The notes beneath the pieces were generated by a model. It did not search any database and was not told where the DNA came from. It saw only the letters and a program-made list of their open reading frames with translations. From DATLNF01 sp046590575 (lineage in GTDB: Bacteria; Actinomycetota; Actinomycetes; BP-191), in assembly GCA_046590575.1 (NCBI GenBank), contig JBKJUS010000032.1:1-34342 (forward strand): DNA of 34,342 bases, in the 5' to 3' direction. Position 1 is the first letter of the stretch, and each line of letters starts with the position of its first letter. A program made the position numbers and the translations under genes. Positions 14,989 through 22,755 of the stretch are shown here, piece after piece.

Positions 14989-15140
14989 CGACCGACGACC
15001 CGATTCCTCCTCCACCACCGGATCGCGCGACCCCGCACGTCGACGAACCGCACCGGGTCATCGGCGGCGTGCTGGTCCGACGCGACGAGGTCAAGGTCGA
15101 CGGTCGCAGCATCTCCTTCTACGACGCGACTCCCGAGTGA
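14985..15140 (+). CDS. Small protein of 51 residues, unknown, coupled between glgA and galT
   Basis: An ATG overlapping the glgA stop (ATGA) opens a 52-codon frame whose TGA overlaps the galT start (GTGA). The N-terminal half is Pro/Asp-rich (DDPIPPPPPDR); the C-terminal half, HRVIGGVLVRRDEVKVDG followed by RSISFYDATPE, looks like a small folded beta unit. The 4-nt overlaps at both ends are the same type used by every other gene in the operon, strong evidence that it is translated. I do not recognise the family. A role in the galactose or glycogen pathway is suggested by position only. Confidence 0.72.
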   Translation: MTTDDPIPPPPPDRATPHVDEPHRVIGGVLVRRDEVKVDGRSISFYDATPE

Positions 15141-16129
15141 CCGAGCGACGCCGCGATCCCCTCACCGGTGAGTGGACGACCTTCGCCACCCACCGGCAGG
15201 ATCGGACGTTCCTGCCCGCCGCCGAGCTGTGCCCGCTCTGCCCCACGGTCGACCCGGACCGACCGACAGAGGTGCCCGCCTCGTCGTACCAGCTGGCCGT
15301 CTTCGACAACCTCTTCCCGTCGCTCACCGCCCGTCCGCCGGCGCCCGAAGTGACCGGCGAGGGGCCGTACGCCGTCGAGCCGGCGCTGGGGGTTGCGGAG
15401 GTCGTGCTCTACACCGACGACCACCAGGCAACGCTGGCCGGCGTAGGTGTGGACCGGCTGACCCGACTGATCGAAGTGTGGACGGACCGCTACCTGGTGC
15501 TCGGCGCCCGTGACGAGGTCGATTACGTCTTCGTCTTCGAGAACAAGGGCGAGGAGATCGGCGTCACGCTGCATCACCCACACGGGCAGATCTACGGCTA
15601 TCCCGAGATCCCGCCCCGCGCCCGGATCGAGCTCGACACCTCCCGGCGGCACCTCGCCGAGACGGGACGCTGCGTGCACTGCGACGTGATCGACCACGAA
15701 CGGGCGGCTCAGGTCCGGCTGGTGGTCGAAGGCGCTTCGTTCGTGGCGCACGTGCCGTTTGCTGCTCGATTCCCCTACGAGGTACACATCGTCGCCGTCG
15801 ACCACGTTGGCGCACTTCCGGAGCTCAACGATGCGGGCCGGCGCAGTCTGGCTGAAGTCCTTGACGCCGTGCTCAAGGGGTACGACGCCCTCTTCGACTT
15901 CTCACTGCCCTACGTGCTGAGCATGCACCAGGCGCCGACCGACGGTGCTGACTGGGCGGCGCTGAGCCATCTGCACGTCGAGCTCACGCCCTTTCACCGC
16001 GCGGCCACCAAGCTCAAGTACCTGGCCGGCAGCGAGGTTGGCGCGGGGGCATTTATCGCCGACATGGCGCCGGAGCGGACAGCTGAAGAGCTGCGCCACG
16101 CCGTGGACCGCGGGAGGGACGGCGGGTGA
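15137..16129 (+). CDS. galT: Galactose-1-phosphate uridylyltransferase GalT
   Basis: This 330-residue enzyme swaps UMP between UDP-glucose and galactose-1-phosphate in the Leloir pathway. It carries RRDPLTGEWTTFATHRQDR, the metal-binding CPLC near residue 29, VFDNLFPSL, FENKGEEIGVTLHHPHGQIY with the active-site HPHGQ, and a second CxxC-like CVHCD. The HIT-like C-terminal half ends with HLHVELTPFHR. GTG at 15137 gives the correct family N-terminus and overlaps the preceding small gene by 4 nt. Its stop overlaps galK by GTGA. The length is normal. No galE is found in the window. Confidence 0.93.
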   Translation: MTERRRDPLTGEWTTFATHRQDRTFLPAAELCPLCPTVDPDRPTEVPASSYQLAVFDNLFPSLTARPPAPEVTGEGPYAVEPALGVAEVVLYTDDHQATLAGVGVDRLTRLIEVWTDRYLVLGARDEVDYVFVFENKGEEIGVTLHHPHGQIYGYPEIPPRARIELDTSRRHLAETGRCVHCDVIDHERAAQVRLVVEGASFVAHVPFAARFPYEVHIVAVDHVGALPELNDAGRRSLAEVLDAVLKGYDALFDFSLPYVLSMHQAPTDGADWAALSHLHVELTPFHRAATKLKYLAGSEVGAGAFIADMAPERTAEELRHAVDRGRDGG

Positions 16130-17277
16130 GTGCCTCGGAGGAGTTGTCGTACGCCGACTTCAGCAGCCGTTTTGGCGGGCCGCCCCACGGCGTCTGGGTC
16201 GCCCCCGGCCGGGTGAACATCATCGGCGAGCACACCGACCACTCGGGCGGCTACGTCCTGCCGATCGCCATCGACCGGCACGCATCCGTCGCGGCCCGCG
16301 TGCGAGCCGATGGCCTGCTGCGAGTTTCCTCGATGCAGCTCGGAGACGCTCCCGATGTCGCCATGGCAGACCTTGCGCCTGGGCCGATGGCCGGCTGGTG
16401 GTCCTATGCCCACGGGGTCGCCTGGGCACTGCGCGAGGTCGGCGTCGCCGTGCCTGGCGCCGAGCTGATGGTGGACTCGACGGTGCCGCCTGGCGCAGGG
16501 CTGTCCTCGAGCGCGGCGCTGGAAGTGGCGGTCGGTCTGGCGTTGGTCGACCTCGCCGACGCCCAGGTGAGCTGCCGTGACCTCGCGCTCGCCGCCCAGC
16601 GAGCCGAGCGGGAGTGGACCGGCACCCCCTGTGGCGTCATGGACCAGATCGCATCCACGTCCGCTCGGGCAGGTCACGCCCTCCTGCTCGACACGCGCTC
16701 GCTCGGGATCGAGCACATCCCCTTCGATCTGGCCCGCGACAACTTGAGCATCGTGGTCATCGATACTCGCGTCCGCCACGCGCATGCTGGCGGCGGGTAC
16801 GCCGCTCGCGCCGACGAGTGCGAGCAGGCTGCCAAGATCCTCGGTGTGCCGGCCCTGCGCGATGCGACGCCGGCGTCGGTCCAGGGTGCCGCGGCGCGGC
16901 TTGGTGATGTGCTGCACCGGAGGGCTCGTCACGTCGTCACCGAGAATGCCCGCGTCATCGAAGCCGCATCGCTCCTTCGCACCAGCCGTCTCCGGGAACT
17001 CGGCCCGCTCCTGGCGGCCTCCCACGAGTCCCTGCGGTCCGACTTCGAGGTGTCCGTGCCGGAGTTGGACACCGCGGTCGCGGCGGCTCTTGCCGCAGGC
17101 GCGATCGGCGCCCGCATGACAGGCGGCGGGTTCGGCGGCTCGGCGCTCGCCGTAGTCGGCTCCGCAGAAATCCCGGCCGTGCAGGCCGCGGTGCGGGGCG
17201 CGTTCGACACGGCCGGCTACCAGCCGGCGGAGACGTTCGTCGTCAGCACGTCCGACGGTGCAAGGAGGCAGACGTGA
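16126..17277 (+). CDS. galK: Galactokinase GalK
   Basis: This 383-residue GHMP-family kinase phosphorylates galactose at C1 with ATP. The galactokinase signature GRVNIIGEHTDHSGGYVLP is near residues 28-46. The ATP-binding loop PPGAGLSSSAALEVA is near 122-136, and the third GHMP motif GARMTGGGFGGSALA lies near the C-terminus. The product feeds the GalT encoded just upstream. GTG at 16126 overlaps the galT stop by 4 nt and the galK stop overlaps the next gene by GTGA, so the order galT-galK-M24 is translationally coupled. Confidence 0.94.
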   Translation: MSASEELSYADFSSRFGGPPHGVWVAPGRVNIIGEHTDHSGGYVLPIAIDRHASVAARVRADGLLRVSSMQLGDAPDVAMADLAPGPMAGWWSYAHGVAWALREVGVAVPGAELMVDSTVPPGAGLSSSAALEVAVGLALVDLADAQVSCRDLALAAQRAEREWTGTPCGVMDQIASTSARAGHALLLDTRSLGIEHIPFDLARDNLSIVVIDTRVRHAHAGGGYAARADECEQAAKILGVPALRDATPASVQGAAARLGDVLHRRARHVVTENARVIEAASLLRTSRLRELGPLLAASHESLRSDFEVSVPELDTAVAAALAAGAIGARMTGGGFGGSALAVVGSAEIPAVQAAVRGAFDTAGYQPAETFVVSTSDGARRQT

Positions 17278-18344
17278 ACGAGCTCGGCGAGAAGCGGCGA
17301 CGGCTCCGCGCCATGATGACCTCGCTCGACCTCGACGCGGCGGTGCTCCGCAGCCCCGGCAACTTCGCCTGGTACACCGGTGGCGGCCAGTCCCATGTGC
17401 TGAGTCTGCAGGACATCGGTGTTGCCGACTTGATCATCACCGCCGACGGAGAGCGCCTCGTCGTGCCTCGCAACGAGGTCGACCGTCTCCTCGCTGAGGA
17501 ACTGGGTGCCGTCGAACCGGTGGTCGACGTCGTCGGTTGGGCTGCCGACCGCGTGGGCAGCCTGCCCCACGGGCCGCGCGTCGGCTTCGACCTGCCGCCG
17601 CCTGGTGAGCGCGACATCTCCCAGGAGATCGAGTCGCTACGGCGATCGCTGACCCCGGAGGAAGTGGATCGCTTCCGGGCGCTCGGGTCGTCGTGCGCGG
17701 CAGTTTTCACCGATGTGCTGACGAAGGTCGATCCCACCATGACGGAGCGGCAGGTCGGTGCAGCCGTCGGCGCAGGCTTGCTGGGGATCGGCGCCGACCC
17801 GATCGTGCTGCTCGTCGCTGGGGCAGCCCGTGTCGGTCGACACCGCCACCCGCTCGCGACCAACGCGCCGCTCGGTGATCTCGCCATGGTGGTCACCTGT
17901 GCCCGCCGTGGGGGGCTGGTCGCTGCGCTCACCCGCTTCGTCTCGTTCGGCGGCCTAATTCCGGCTCTTGCCGATGCTTACGACCGACTCCTCAACGTCG
18001 AGCAGGTGTTCCTCTCCGGCACCAGACCGGGCGCGGACGTCGGTCATGTGTTCCGCGCCGGGGCTGCGTCCTACGCTGCGCACGGCTTCGCCGGCGACGA
18101 AGCGGACTGCCACCATCAGGGCGGGCCGATCGGCTACTTCGCGCGCGACTACGTCGCGACGGCGGCTTCGGACGCGACCGTGCAGGAAGCACAGGCATTC
18201 GCCTGGAACCCGAGTGTGCCGTCGCTCAAGGTGGAGGACACCGTGCTCGCCCGAACCGAGGGGCTCGAGGTGTTGACCACCGACATCGGCTGGCCGAGCA
18301 TCACCGTCGGCGGCGTCGCCCGACCAGCGGTCCTCTGCCGGTAG
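17274..18344 (+). CDS. M24 (creatinase/aminopeptidase P fold) protein lacking most metal ligands
   Basis: The 356-residue product has the two-domain layout of M24 proteins: an N-terminal creatinase-like domain (LDAAVLRSPGNFAWYTGGGQSH) and a pita-bread domain from about residue 128. In M24 aminopeptidases the metal is held by two Asp, one His and two Glu. Here the first Asp-containing strand reads LAMVVTCARRGGLVAALTRF, with Thr/Cys and Ala at the Asp places. The first Glu region reads WNPSVPS, with Asn. The final Glu321 (VEDTV) and a His pair (CHHQGGPIGY) remain. It is probably not a metallopeptidase; creatinase shows that the fold can work without metal. It closes the glg-gal operon and ends 17 bp from a convergent gene. 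Confidence 0.8.
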   Translation: MNELGEKRRRLRAMMTSLDLDAAVLRSPGNFAWYTGGGQSHVLSLQDIGVADLIITADGERLVVPRNEVDRLLAEELGAVEPVVDVVGWAADRVGSLPHGPRVGFDLPPPGERDISQEIESLRRSLTPEEVDRFRALGSSCAAVFTDVLTKVDPTMTERQVGAAVGAGLLGIGADPIVLLVAGAARVGRHRHPLATNAPLGDLAMVVTCARRGGLVAALTRFVSFGGLIPALADAYDRLLNVEQVFLSGTRPGADVGHVFRAGAASYAAHGFAGDEADCHHQGGPIGYFARDYVATAASDATVQEAQAFAWNPSVPSLKVEDTVLARTEGLEVLTTDIGWPSITVGGVARPAVLCR

Positions 18345-18361
18345 CGGCTCCCTGTGTCCGG

Positions 18362-20029
18362 CTAGTCGAACTCGCCGGCGGCGAGCCGCGCACGCAGCTC
18401 CGAGCGACGGATCTTGCCGCTCACCGTCTTCGGCAGCGCTTCGACGAAGTGCACCTGCCGCGGATACTTGTACGGCGCAGTCACTCGCTTGACATGGTCT
18501 TGCAGCTCACGCGCGAGCTCGGGCGAACCGGTATGGCCCGGCGCGAGAATGACGAAAGCAGTGACGATCTCGGTGCGCTCGGGATCTGGGCGCCCGACGA
18601 CGGCAGCCTCCGCGACCGCCGCATGCTCGATCAGCGCACTCTCCACCTCAAACGGGCCGATTCGGTACGCCGATGACGTGATCACGTCGTCAGATCGGCC
18701 CTCGAACCAGAAGTAGCCGTCAGGGTCTTTCGCCGCCTTGTCGCCGGTGAAGTACCAGCCGTGCCGAAAGGCGTTCGCCGTGGCCGCCAGGTCGCGGTAG
18801 TACTCCCGAAAGAGGCCCAGCGGCCGCGGCTCGGTGCGCACCACGATGTTGCCCACCTCTCCGACCGCGACCGGCCTCCCGTCGTCGTCGACCACGTCGA
18901 CGTCGTACCCCGGGGTGGGCATGCCCATCGAGCCGGGTCGCACCTCGACCGCGCGGTAGTTGGCGACGACGTTGGTCGTCTCGCTCTGACCGTAGCCGTC
19001 GTAGACGGTGAGACCTCCGGTGCCCTCGCTCCAGACCCTGATCACTTCGGGATTGAGTGGCTCGCCGGCCGAGGTGCAATGCCGAAGCTGCGAAAGGTCG
19101 TACTGCGCCAGGTCGTGCTGCACGAGCAGTCGGTACAGAGTTGGCGGGGCACAGAACGAGGTGATGCCGTGCCTCGCGATCATCGACAGGATCGTGGCTG
19201 CGTCGGGTTTGCCGAGGGCGACCTGCACCACGCTCGCCCGCTCGTGCCACTGCCCGAAGAGGCCGCCCCATGCTGCCTTCGCCCAGCCGGTGTCGCTCAC
19301 GGTCCAGTGCAGGTCGCCCGGCCTGAGGTCCTGCCAGAACCGCGCCGTGATGACATGCCCGAGCCCGTAGGAGGACTGCGTGTGCAGCACCATCTTCGGA
19401 TGGGCGACCGTGCCGCTCGTGAAATAGACGAGCATTGGATCGTCGCTCGCGGTCGGATCGGCCGGTGCCTCGCCGTCGCCGGCCGCATCGAGGACGGCAG
19501 CGAAGCTCTGCCAACCCTCCGGGGGCGACTTCGGGGTGACACAGAGTCGGTGCCGGACGCTCGACCCGCCAGCCGTGGCGTCGGCAACCTTGGCTGCTCC
19601 GTCGGGGTCGGTGACGACCACCGACACGTCTGCGCATTGCAGGCGATAGGCGATGTCCTTGGCAGTGAGCAAGCTCGGCCCGGGCATCGGGATCGCGCCG
19701 ATGCGGATCGCACCGAGAACCACGGCGTACCACTCCGGCATGCGCGGCAGCATGACGAAGACACGGTCGCCCTTGTTGACGCCAAGCTCGAGCAGAGCCC
19801 GCGCACACCGGCGCGACTCGCGCGCAAGGTCCGCAGCGGTCTGCTCGGCGATGACGTCCCCCGCTCCGTCAAGGGAGAGGACGGCGAGCGCCGCCGGGTC
19901 CTGCGCAGCCCACTTCTCGACGATGTCGATCACCGGGTTGAACCGGATCGGTACGTCGATCGCGAAGTCTCGGCGCGCCTGCGCGTAGTCGCTGAAGTTG
20001 GGGGCGGCCTGGCGCGTCGGTCTGCTCAT
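18362..20029 (-). CDS. Acyl-CoA synthetase (AMP-forming, medium-chain/ACSM-like)
   Basis: This 555-residue ANL-superfamily ligase activates a carboxylic acid to acyl-CoA through an acyl-AMP. Motifs are the P-loop-like LVYFTSGTVAHPKMVLHT, AGEPLNPEVI, YDGYGQSETT (A5), the hinge region YFTGDKAAKDPDGYFWFEGR and the catalytic Lys in LPKTVSGKIRRSEL. The P-loop reads TSGTVAHPK, with V-A-H where most members have T/S-G-x before PK, as in ACSM-type enzymes. ATG at 20029 has GAGGGAG just upstream. It diverges from the CocE-like hydrolase. The substrate cannot be read; aromatic or medium-chain acids are typical. Confidence 0.88.
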   Translation of the reverse strand: MSRPTRQAAPNFSDYAQARRDFAIDVPIRFNPVIDIVEKWAAQDPAALAVLSLDGAGDVIAEQTAADLARESRRCARALLELGVNKGDRVFVMLPRMPEWYAVVLGAIRIGAIPMPGPSLLTAKDIAYRLQCADVSVVVTDPDGAAKVADATAGGSSVRHRLCVTPKSPPEGWQSFAAVLDAAGDGEAPADPTASDDPMLVYFTSGTVAHPKMVLHTQSSYGLGHVITARFWQDLRPGDLHWTVSDTGWAKAAWGGLFGQWHERASVVQVALGKPDAATILSMIARHGITSFCAPPTLYRLLVQHDLAQYDLSQLRHCTSAGEPLNPEVIRVWSEGTGGLTVYDGYGQSETTNVVANYRAVEVRPGSMGMPTPGYDVDVVDDDGRPVAVGEVGNIVVRTEPRPLGLFREYYRDLAATANAFRHGWYFTGDKAAKDPDGYFWFEGRSDDVITSSAYRIGPFEVESALIEHAAVAEAAVVGRPDPERTEIVTAFVILAPGHTGSPELARELQDHVKRVTAPYKYPRQVHFVEALPKTVSGKIRRSELRARLAAGEFD

Positions 20030-20160
20030 CGGGCTCCCTCGATGGCGCCCCGGTCGGACGCGCTTAGTGCGATGGCGTGATAACTCGCAGAATCGCACAA
20101 CAGGGCCGCGCGACGATAGCGTCAGGCGGTCGGCGTAGCACCGTCTGACCGGAGGCCATC
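20030..20160. promoter_or_regulatory. Divergent control region with two inverted repeats
   Basis: This 131-bp region separates the acyl-CoA synthetase (minus) from the CocE-like gene (plus). GTGCGAT (20067-20073) pairs exactly with ATCGCAC (20092-20098) around an 18-base centre. GTCAGGCGGT (20121-20130) pairs with ACCGTCTGAC (20140-20149) with one mismatch and a 9-base loop. A TAGCGT (20117-20122) could be a plus-strand -10 box, which would put the second repeat over the start point. GGAGG before the GTG at 20161 is the ribosome binding site. The repeats are plausible repressor operators, or a 5' leader hairpin in the case of the second one. Confidence 0.45.
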
Positions 20161-21777
20161 GTGGGGCAGTTGCCGAACGTCATCGCAGAGGACTGCCGCG
20201 TCCCGCTACGGGATGGCGTGCAGCTCGCCTGCGACGTCGTCCGGCCGGACGACGACGCACGGCACCCGGTCCTGCTCGTCCGCACGCCGTACTCGAGGGC
20301 AGGCGTACGCGAGTACTTCGACCCGATCAAGTGGGCCCGGGACGGCTGGGTGGTCGTCGCCCAAGACGTGCGCGGCCGCTACGACTCCGATGGTGTGTTC
20401 GCACCCTTCCACCAGGAGGTCGCTGACGGTGCCGACACCGTCGCCTGGTGCGCCGCGCAGCCGTGGTCCACTGGGCGAGTGGCCATGGCCGGTCCGTCGT
20501 ACAACGGAGCAACCCAGTGGCTCGCCGCGATGGGGCAGCCGGACGCCCTCGGCGCGATAGCTCCGGCAGCAACGGCAGCGAACTTCCGAGACGGGTTCTT
20601 CTACGAGGGCGGCGTGCCGCACAACGCCTTCCCAGTCAGCTGGGCCACCATGCTCGCCGCCAGTCGACCCGGCATCGGCAAGGCCGAGATGAAGCGCCTT
20701 GTCCGGCTCGCACATGATTGGCCAGCAGTGCTTCGGGGTGGGGCGGTGCGGCAGCCGGTGTCGGCGGCGTTGCCGGACCTCGACCGGTGGGCGGCCTACG
20801 ACGACGACACGTACTGGCGGCCGATCGACGTGTCGCGCGCCTATCGTCGGCTCGACCTCCCGGCGTGGCATCTGGCCGGGTGGTACGACATCTTCTGCGA
20901 AGGCACCCTCGAGTCCTATGTCGGGATGTCGGCGCACGCCGCGACTGACTACGCACGGCGAAATCAGCGGCTCGTCGTCGGGCCGTGGACGCACATGGCT
21001 CTCTACGTCGCGGCAACCGCAGAGGTGGACTTCGGGTTGGCAGCCAACGGACTCGCCGAGGGACTGCCGGACCAGATGCGGGCCTTCCTCGCTGCGGCGC
21101 TGGACCGTCAGGAGACTCTCTCTGGAGTCAGAGTCTTCGTGATGGGCCGCAACTCCTGGCTCGACCTCGAGACGTGGCCACCGCCGTCGACGCCCACGGT
21201 TCTGCACCTCAGCTCGTCCCACGGCGCGAACGGAATCGGTGGCGACGGCCACCTCGGCTGGGAGCCACCTGAGCGCAGCGGTCACGACTCCTACCGACAC
21301 GACCCCGCCGATCCCGTGCCCAACCGCGGCGGCCGGACTTTGAGCCCGGTCCTGCCACTGGCCGGGCCGATGGACCAACGACCAGTGGAAAGCCGCGACG
21401 ACGTCCTCGTCTATACGACTGATCCGCTCCCCCGGGCGCTCACCGTCATCGGCACGATCACCGCGTCCATCGTCTTCGCCTCGTCGGCGGACCACGCCGA
21501 CGTGATGGTGAAGGTGTGCGACGTCCACCCGGACGGGCGGACCCTCAACGTCGTCGACGGAGCCACCCGAGTCGAGCTCACCCCGGGCCGGGCGCGCTCG
21601 GTCGGCGTCCGGGTCGGCTCCACCGCCATGACGTTCAAGAAGGGCCATCGGATTCGCGTGGAGATCGCGTCGTCGAACTTCCCGCACCTGGGCTTGCTGC
21701 CTGATGCCGCGACTCAGACGGTCCGCCACGGCGGCCGTCGACCGTCGACCGTCACCCTTCCCGAATTCAAGGGGTGA
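20161..21777 (+). CDS. CocE/NonD-type hydrolase (X-Pro dipeptidyl-peptidase S15 family)
   Basis: This 538-residue protein has an alpha/beta hydrolase domain and a C-terminal jelly-roll (from about residue 330). The nucleophile is Ser113 in MAGPSYNGATQ; Asp243 (LAGWYDIF) and His278 (GPWTHM) complete the triad, as in cocaine esterase CocE. The DVRGRYDSDG segment near residues 69-78 is typical. Family members cleave esters or amides of bulky natural products. There is no signal peptide, so it acts inside the cell. It begins the plus-strand run hydrolase - oxygenase fusion - GH106 and stops 6 nt before the fusion gene. A role in removing acyl groups from a glycoside is inference from context. Confidence 0.87.
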   Translation: MGQLPNVIAEDCRVPLRDGVQLACDVVRPDDDARHPVLLVRTPYSRAGVREYFDPIKWARDGWVVVAQDVRGRYDSDGVFAPFHQEVADGADTVAWCAAQPWSTGRVAMAGPSYNGATQWLAAMGQPDALGAIAPAATAANFRDGFFYEGGVPHNAFPVSWATMLAASRPGIGKAEMKRLVRLAHDWPAVLRGGAVRQPVSAALPDLDRWAAYDDDTYWRPIDVSRAYRRLDLPAWHLAGWYDIFCEGTLESYVGMSAHAATDYARRNQRLVVGPWTHMALYVAATAEVDFGLAANGLAEGLPDQMRAFLAAALDRQETLSGVRVFVMGRNSWLDLETWPPPSTPTVLHLSSSHGANGIGGDGHLGWEPPERSGHDSYRHDPADPVPNRGGRTLSPVLPLAGPMDQRPVESRDDVLVYTTDPLPRALTVIGTITASIVFASSADHADVMVKVCDVHPDGRTLNVVDGATRVELTPGRARSVGVRVGSTAMTFKKGHRIRVEIASSNFPHLGLLPDAATQTVRHGGRRPSTVTLPEFKG

Positions 21778-21783
21778 CAAAGA

Positions 21784-22755
21784 GTGGGTGATCGCCGGCG
21801 GCTCGGTGTCGGGGAACGTGCTGGTGACTTCGTCCTGAGTGGCCAGTCCGGCGGGCCGGAACGCTTCTACTCCCACGCGGGCGGCCGCCCGACGGTTGTG
21901 CTCTTCGATGACGGCGATGGCACCGACGCTCGGCGAACCGATCTCGCCGACCGGCTGTCGATGCGGGATGACGTCGCGATGTGCTGCGTCACGTCCCGGG
22001 CGGTTACCGCAGAGGAGAGCGTCCCGACCTGGTCAGATCCTGAAGGCACCGTGGCCCAGGCGTACGGCGTGGCGCCCGGGGAGCTCACCGCCGTCGTACT
22101 CGACCCGAATCTGTGCGTCCTTCGCAGCATCGTCGGCAACGGGCTGGTGGACCAGGTCGTCCTGCTGCTCGATGCAGCAGTGGACCGCAGTCCAGCGGCC
22201 GAGGTAGTGGCGCAGGCACCCGTGCTGCTCATCCCTCGCGTCGTGGAGGCGACGTACCGGGACCGGCTCATCGAGGTGTGGGAAGAGGAAAGCTCGGAGA
22301 CGGGTGTCCAGCGCGCCGGAGGGGACGGCATCGACGCGGAATTCAAACGCCGTCGCGATCACACCGTCACCGATCCGCACGTGCTACGTGAGCTGTCTTC
22401 GGAGGTGGGCCGACGCATCATGCCCGAGATCGAGAAGGCGTTCGCGTTCCGGGCAACGCGCTTCGAGGGATTCAAGATCGCCTGCTACGACGCCGCGAGC
22501 GGAGGGTTCTTCCGACCGCATCGCGACAACCTGTCGCCATCGACCGCGCACCGGGTGTTCGCGCTCACGATCAACCTCAACGACGACTACGCGGGAGGCC
22601 AGCTGCGGTTCCCTGAGTACGGCAATCAGCTCTACCGACCCGCGGCCGGCAGCGCGCTGGTCTTCTCCTGCGCACACCTCCACGAGGTCCGCGAGGTCAC
22701 GGCCGGCCGACGCTTCGTCCTGCTCTCCTTCCTCTACGGCGGGGCCACCGGGTGA
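21784..22755 (+). CDS. Thioredoxin-like domain fused to 2OG-Fe(II) oxygenase (prolyl hydroxylase-like)
   Basis: The product has 323 residues. Residues about 5-130 resemble a peroxiredoxin/thioredoxin-like fold (GERAGDFVL, RPTVVLFDD, WSDPEGTVAQAYGV, VVLDPNLCVLRSI), but the place of the peroxidatic Cys holds no Cys, so peroxidase activity is unlikely. Residues about 195-320 form a double-stranded beta-helix oxygenase of the P4H type. The Fe(II) ligands are His246 and Asp248 (FFRPHRDN) and His300 (CAHLHEVREV), and Arg310 (GRRFVLL) should bind 2-oxoglutarate. The substrate is unknown. It starts 6 nt after the CocE-like gene and overlaps the GH106 start by GTGA, so it is made together with the rhamnosidase. 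Confidence 0.82.
   Translation: MGDRRRLGVGERAGDFVLSGQSGGPERFYSHAGGRPTVVLFDDGDGTDARRTDLADRLSMRDDVAMCCVTSRAVTAEESVPTWSDPEGTVAQAYGVAPGELTAVVLDPNLCVLRSIVGNGLVDQVVLLLDAAVDRSPAAEVVAQAPVLLIPRVVEATYRDRLIEVWEEESSETGVQRAGGDGIDAEFKRRRDHTVTDPHVLRELSSEVGRRIMPEIEKAFAFRATRFEGFKIACYDAASGGFFRPHRDNLSPSTAHRVFALTINLNDDYAGGQLRFPEYGNQLYRPAAGSALVFSCAHLHEVREVTAGRRFVLLSFLYGGATG

Noticed and set aside
14927..15136. Longer galT start inside glgA
   Set aside because: The added residues are an out-of-frame read of glgA and the small gene; GTG at 15137 gives the normal GalT N-terminus and the 4-nt overlap.
18761..20080. Open frame of 439 codons on the plus strand opposite the acyl-CoA synthetase
   Set aside because: Shadow of a clear ANL enzyme gene; no motifs.
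20206..21876. Open frame of 556 codons on the minus strand opposite the CocE-like gene
   Set aside because: Composition is Arg/His/Val-rich shadow type with no domain; the opposite strand has a clear triad and family.
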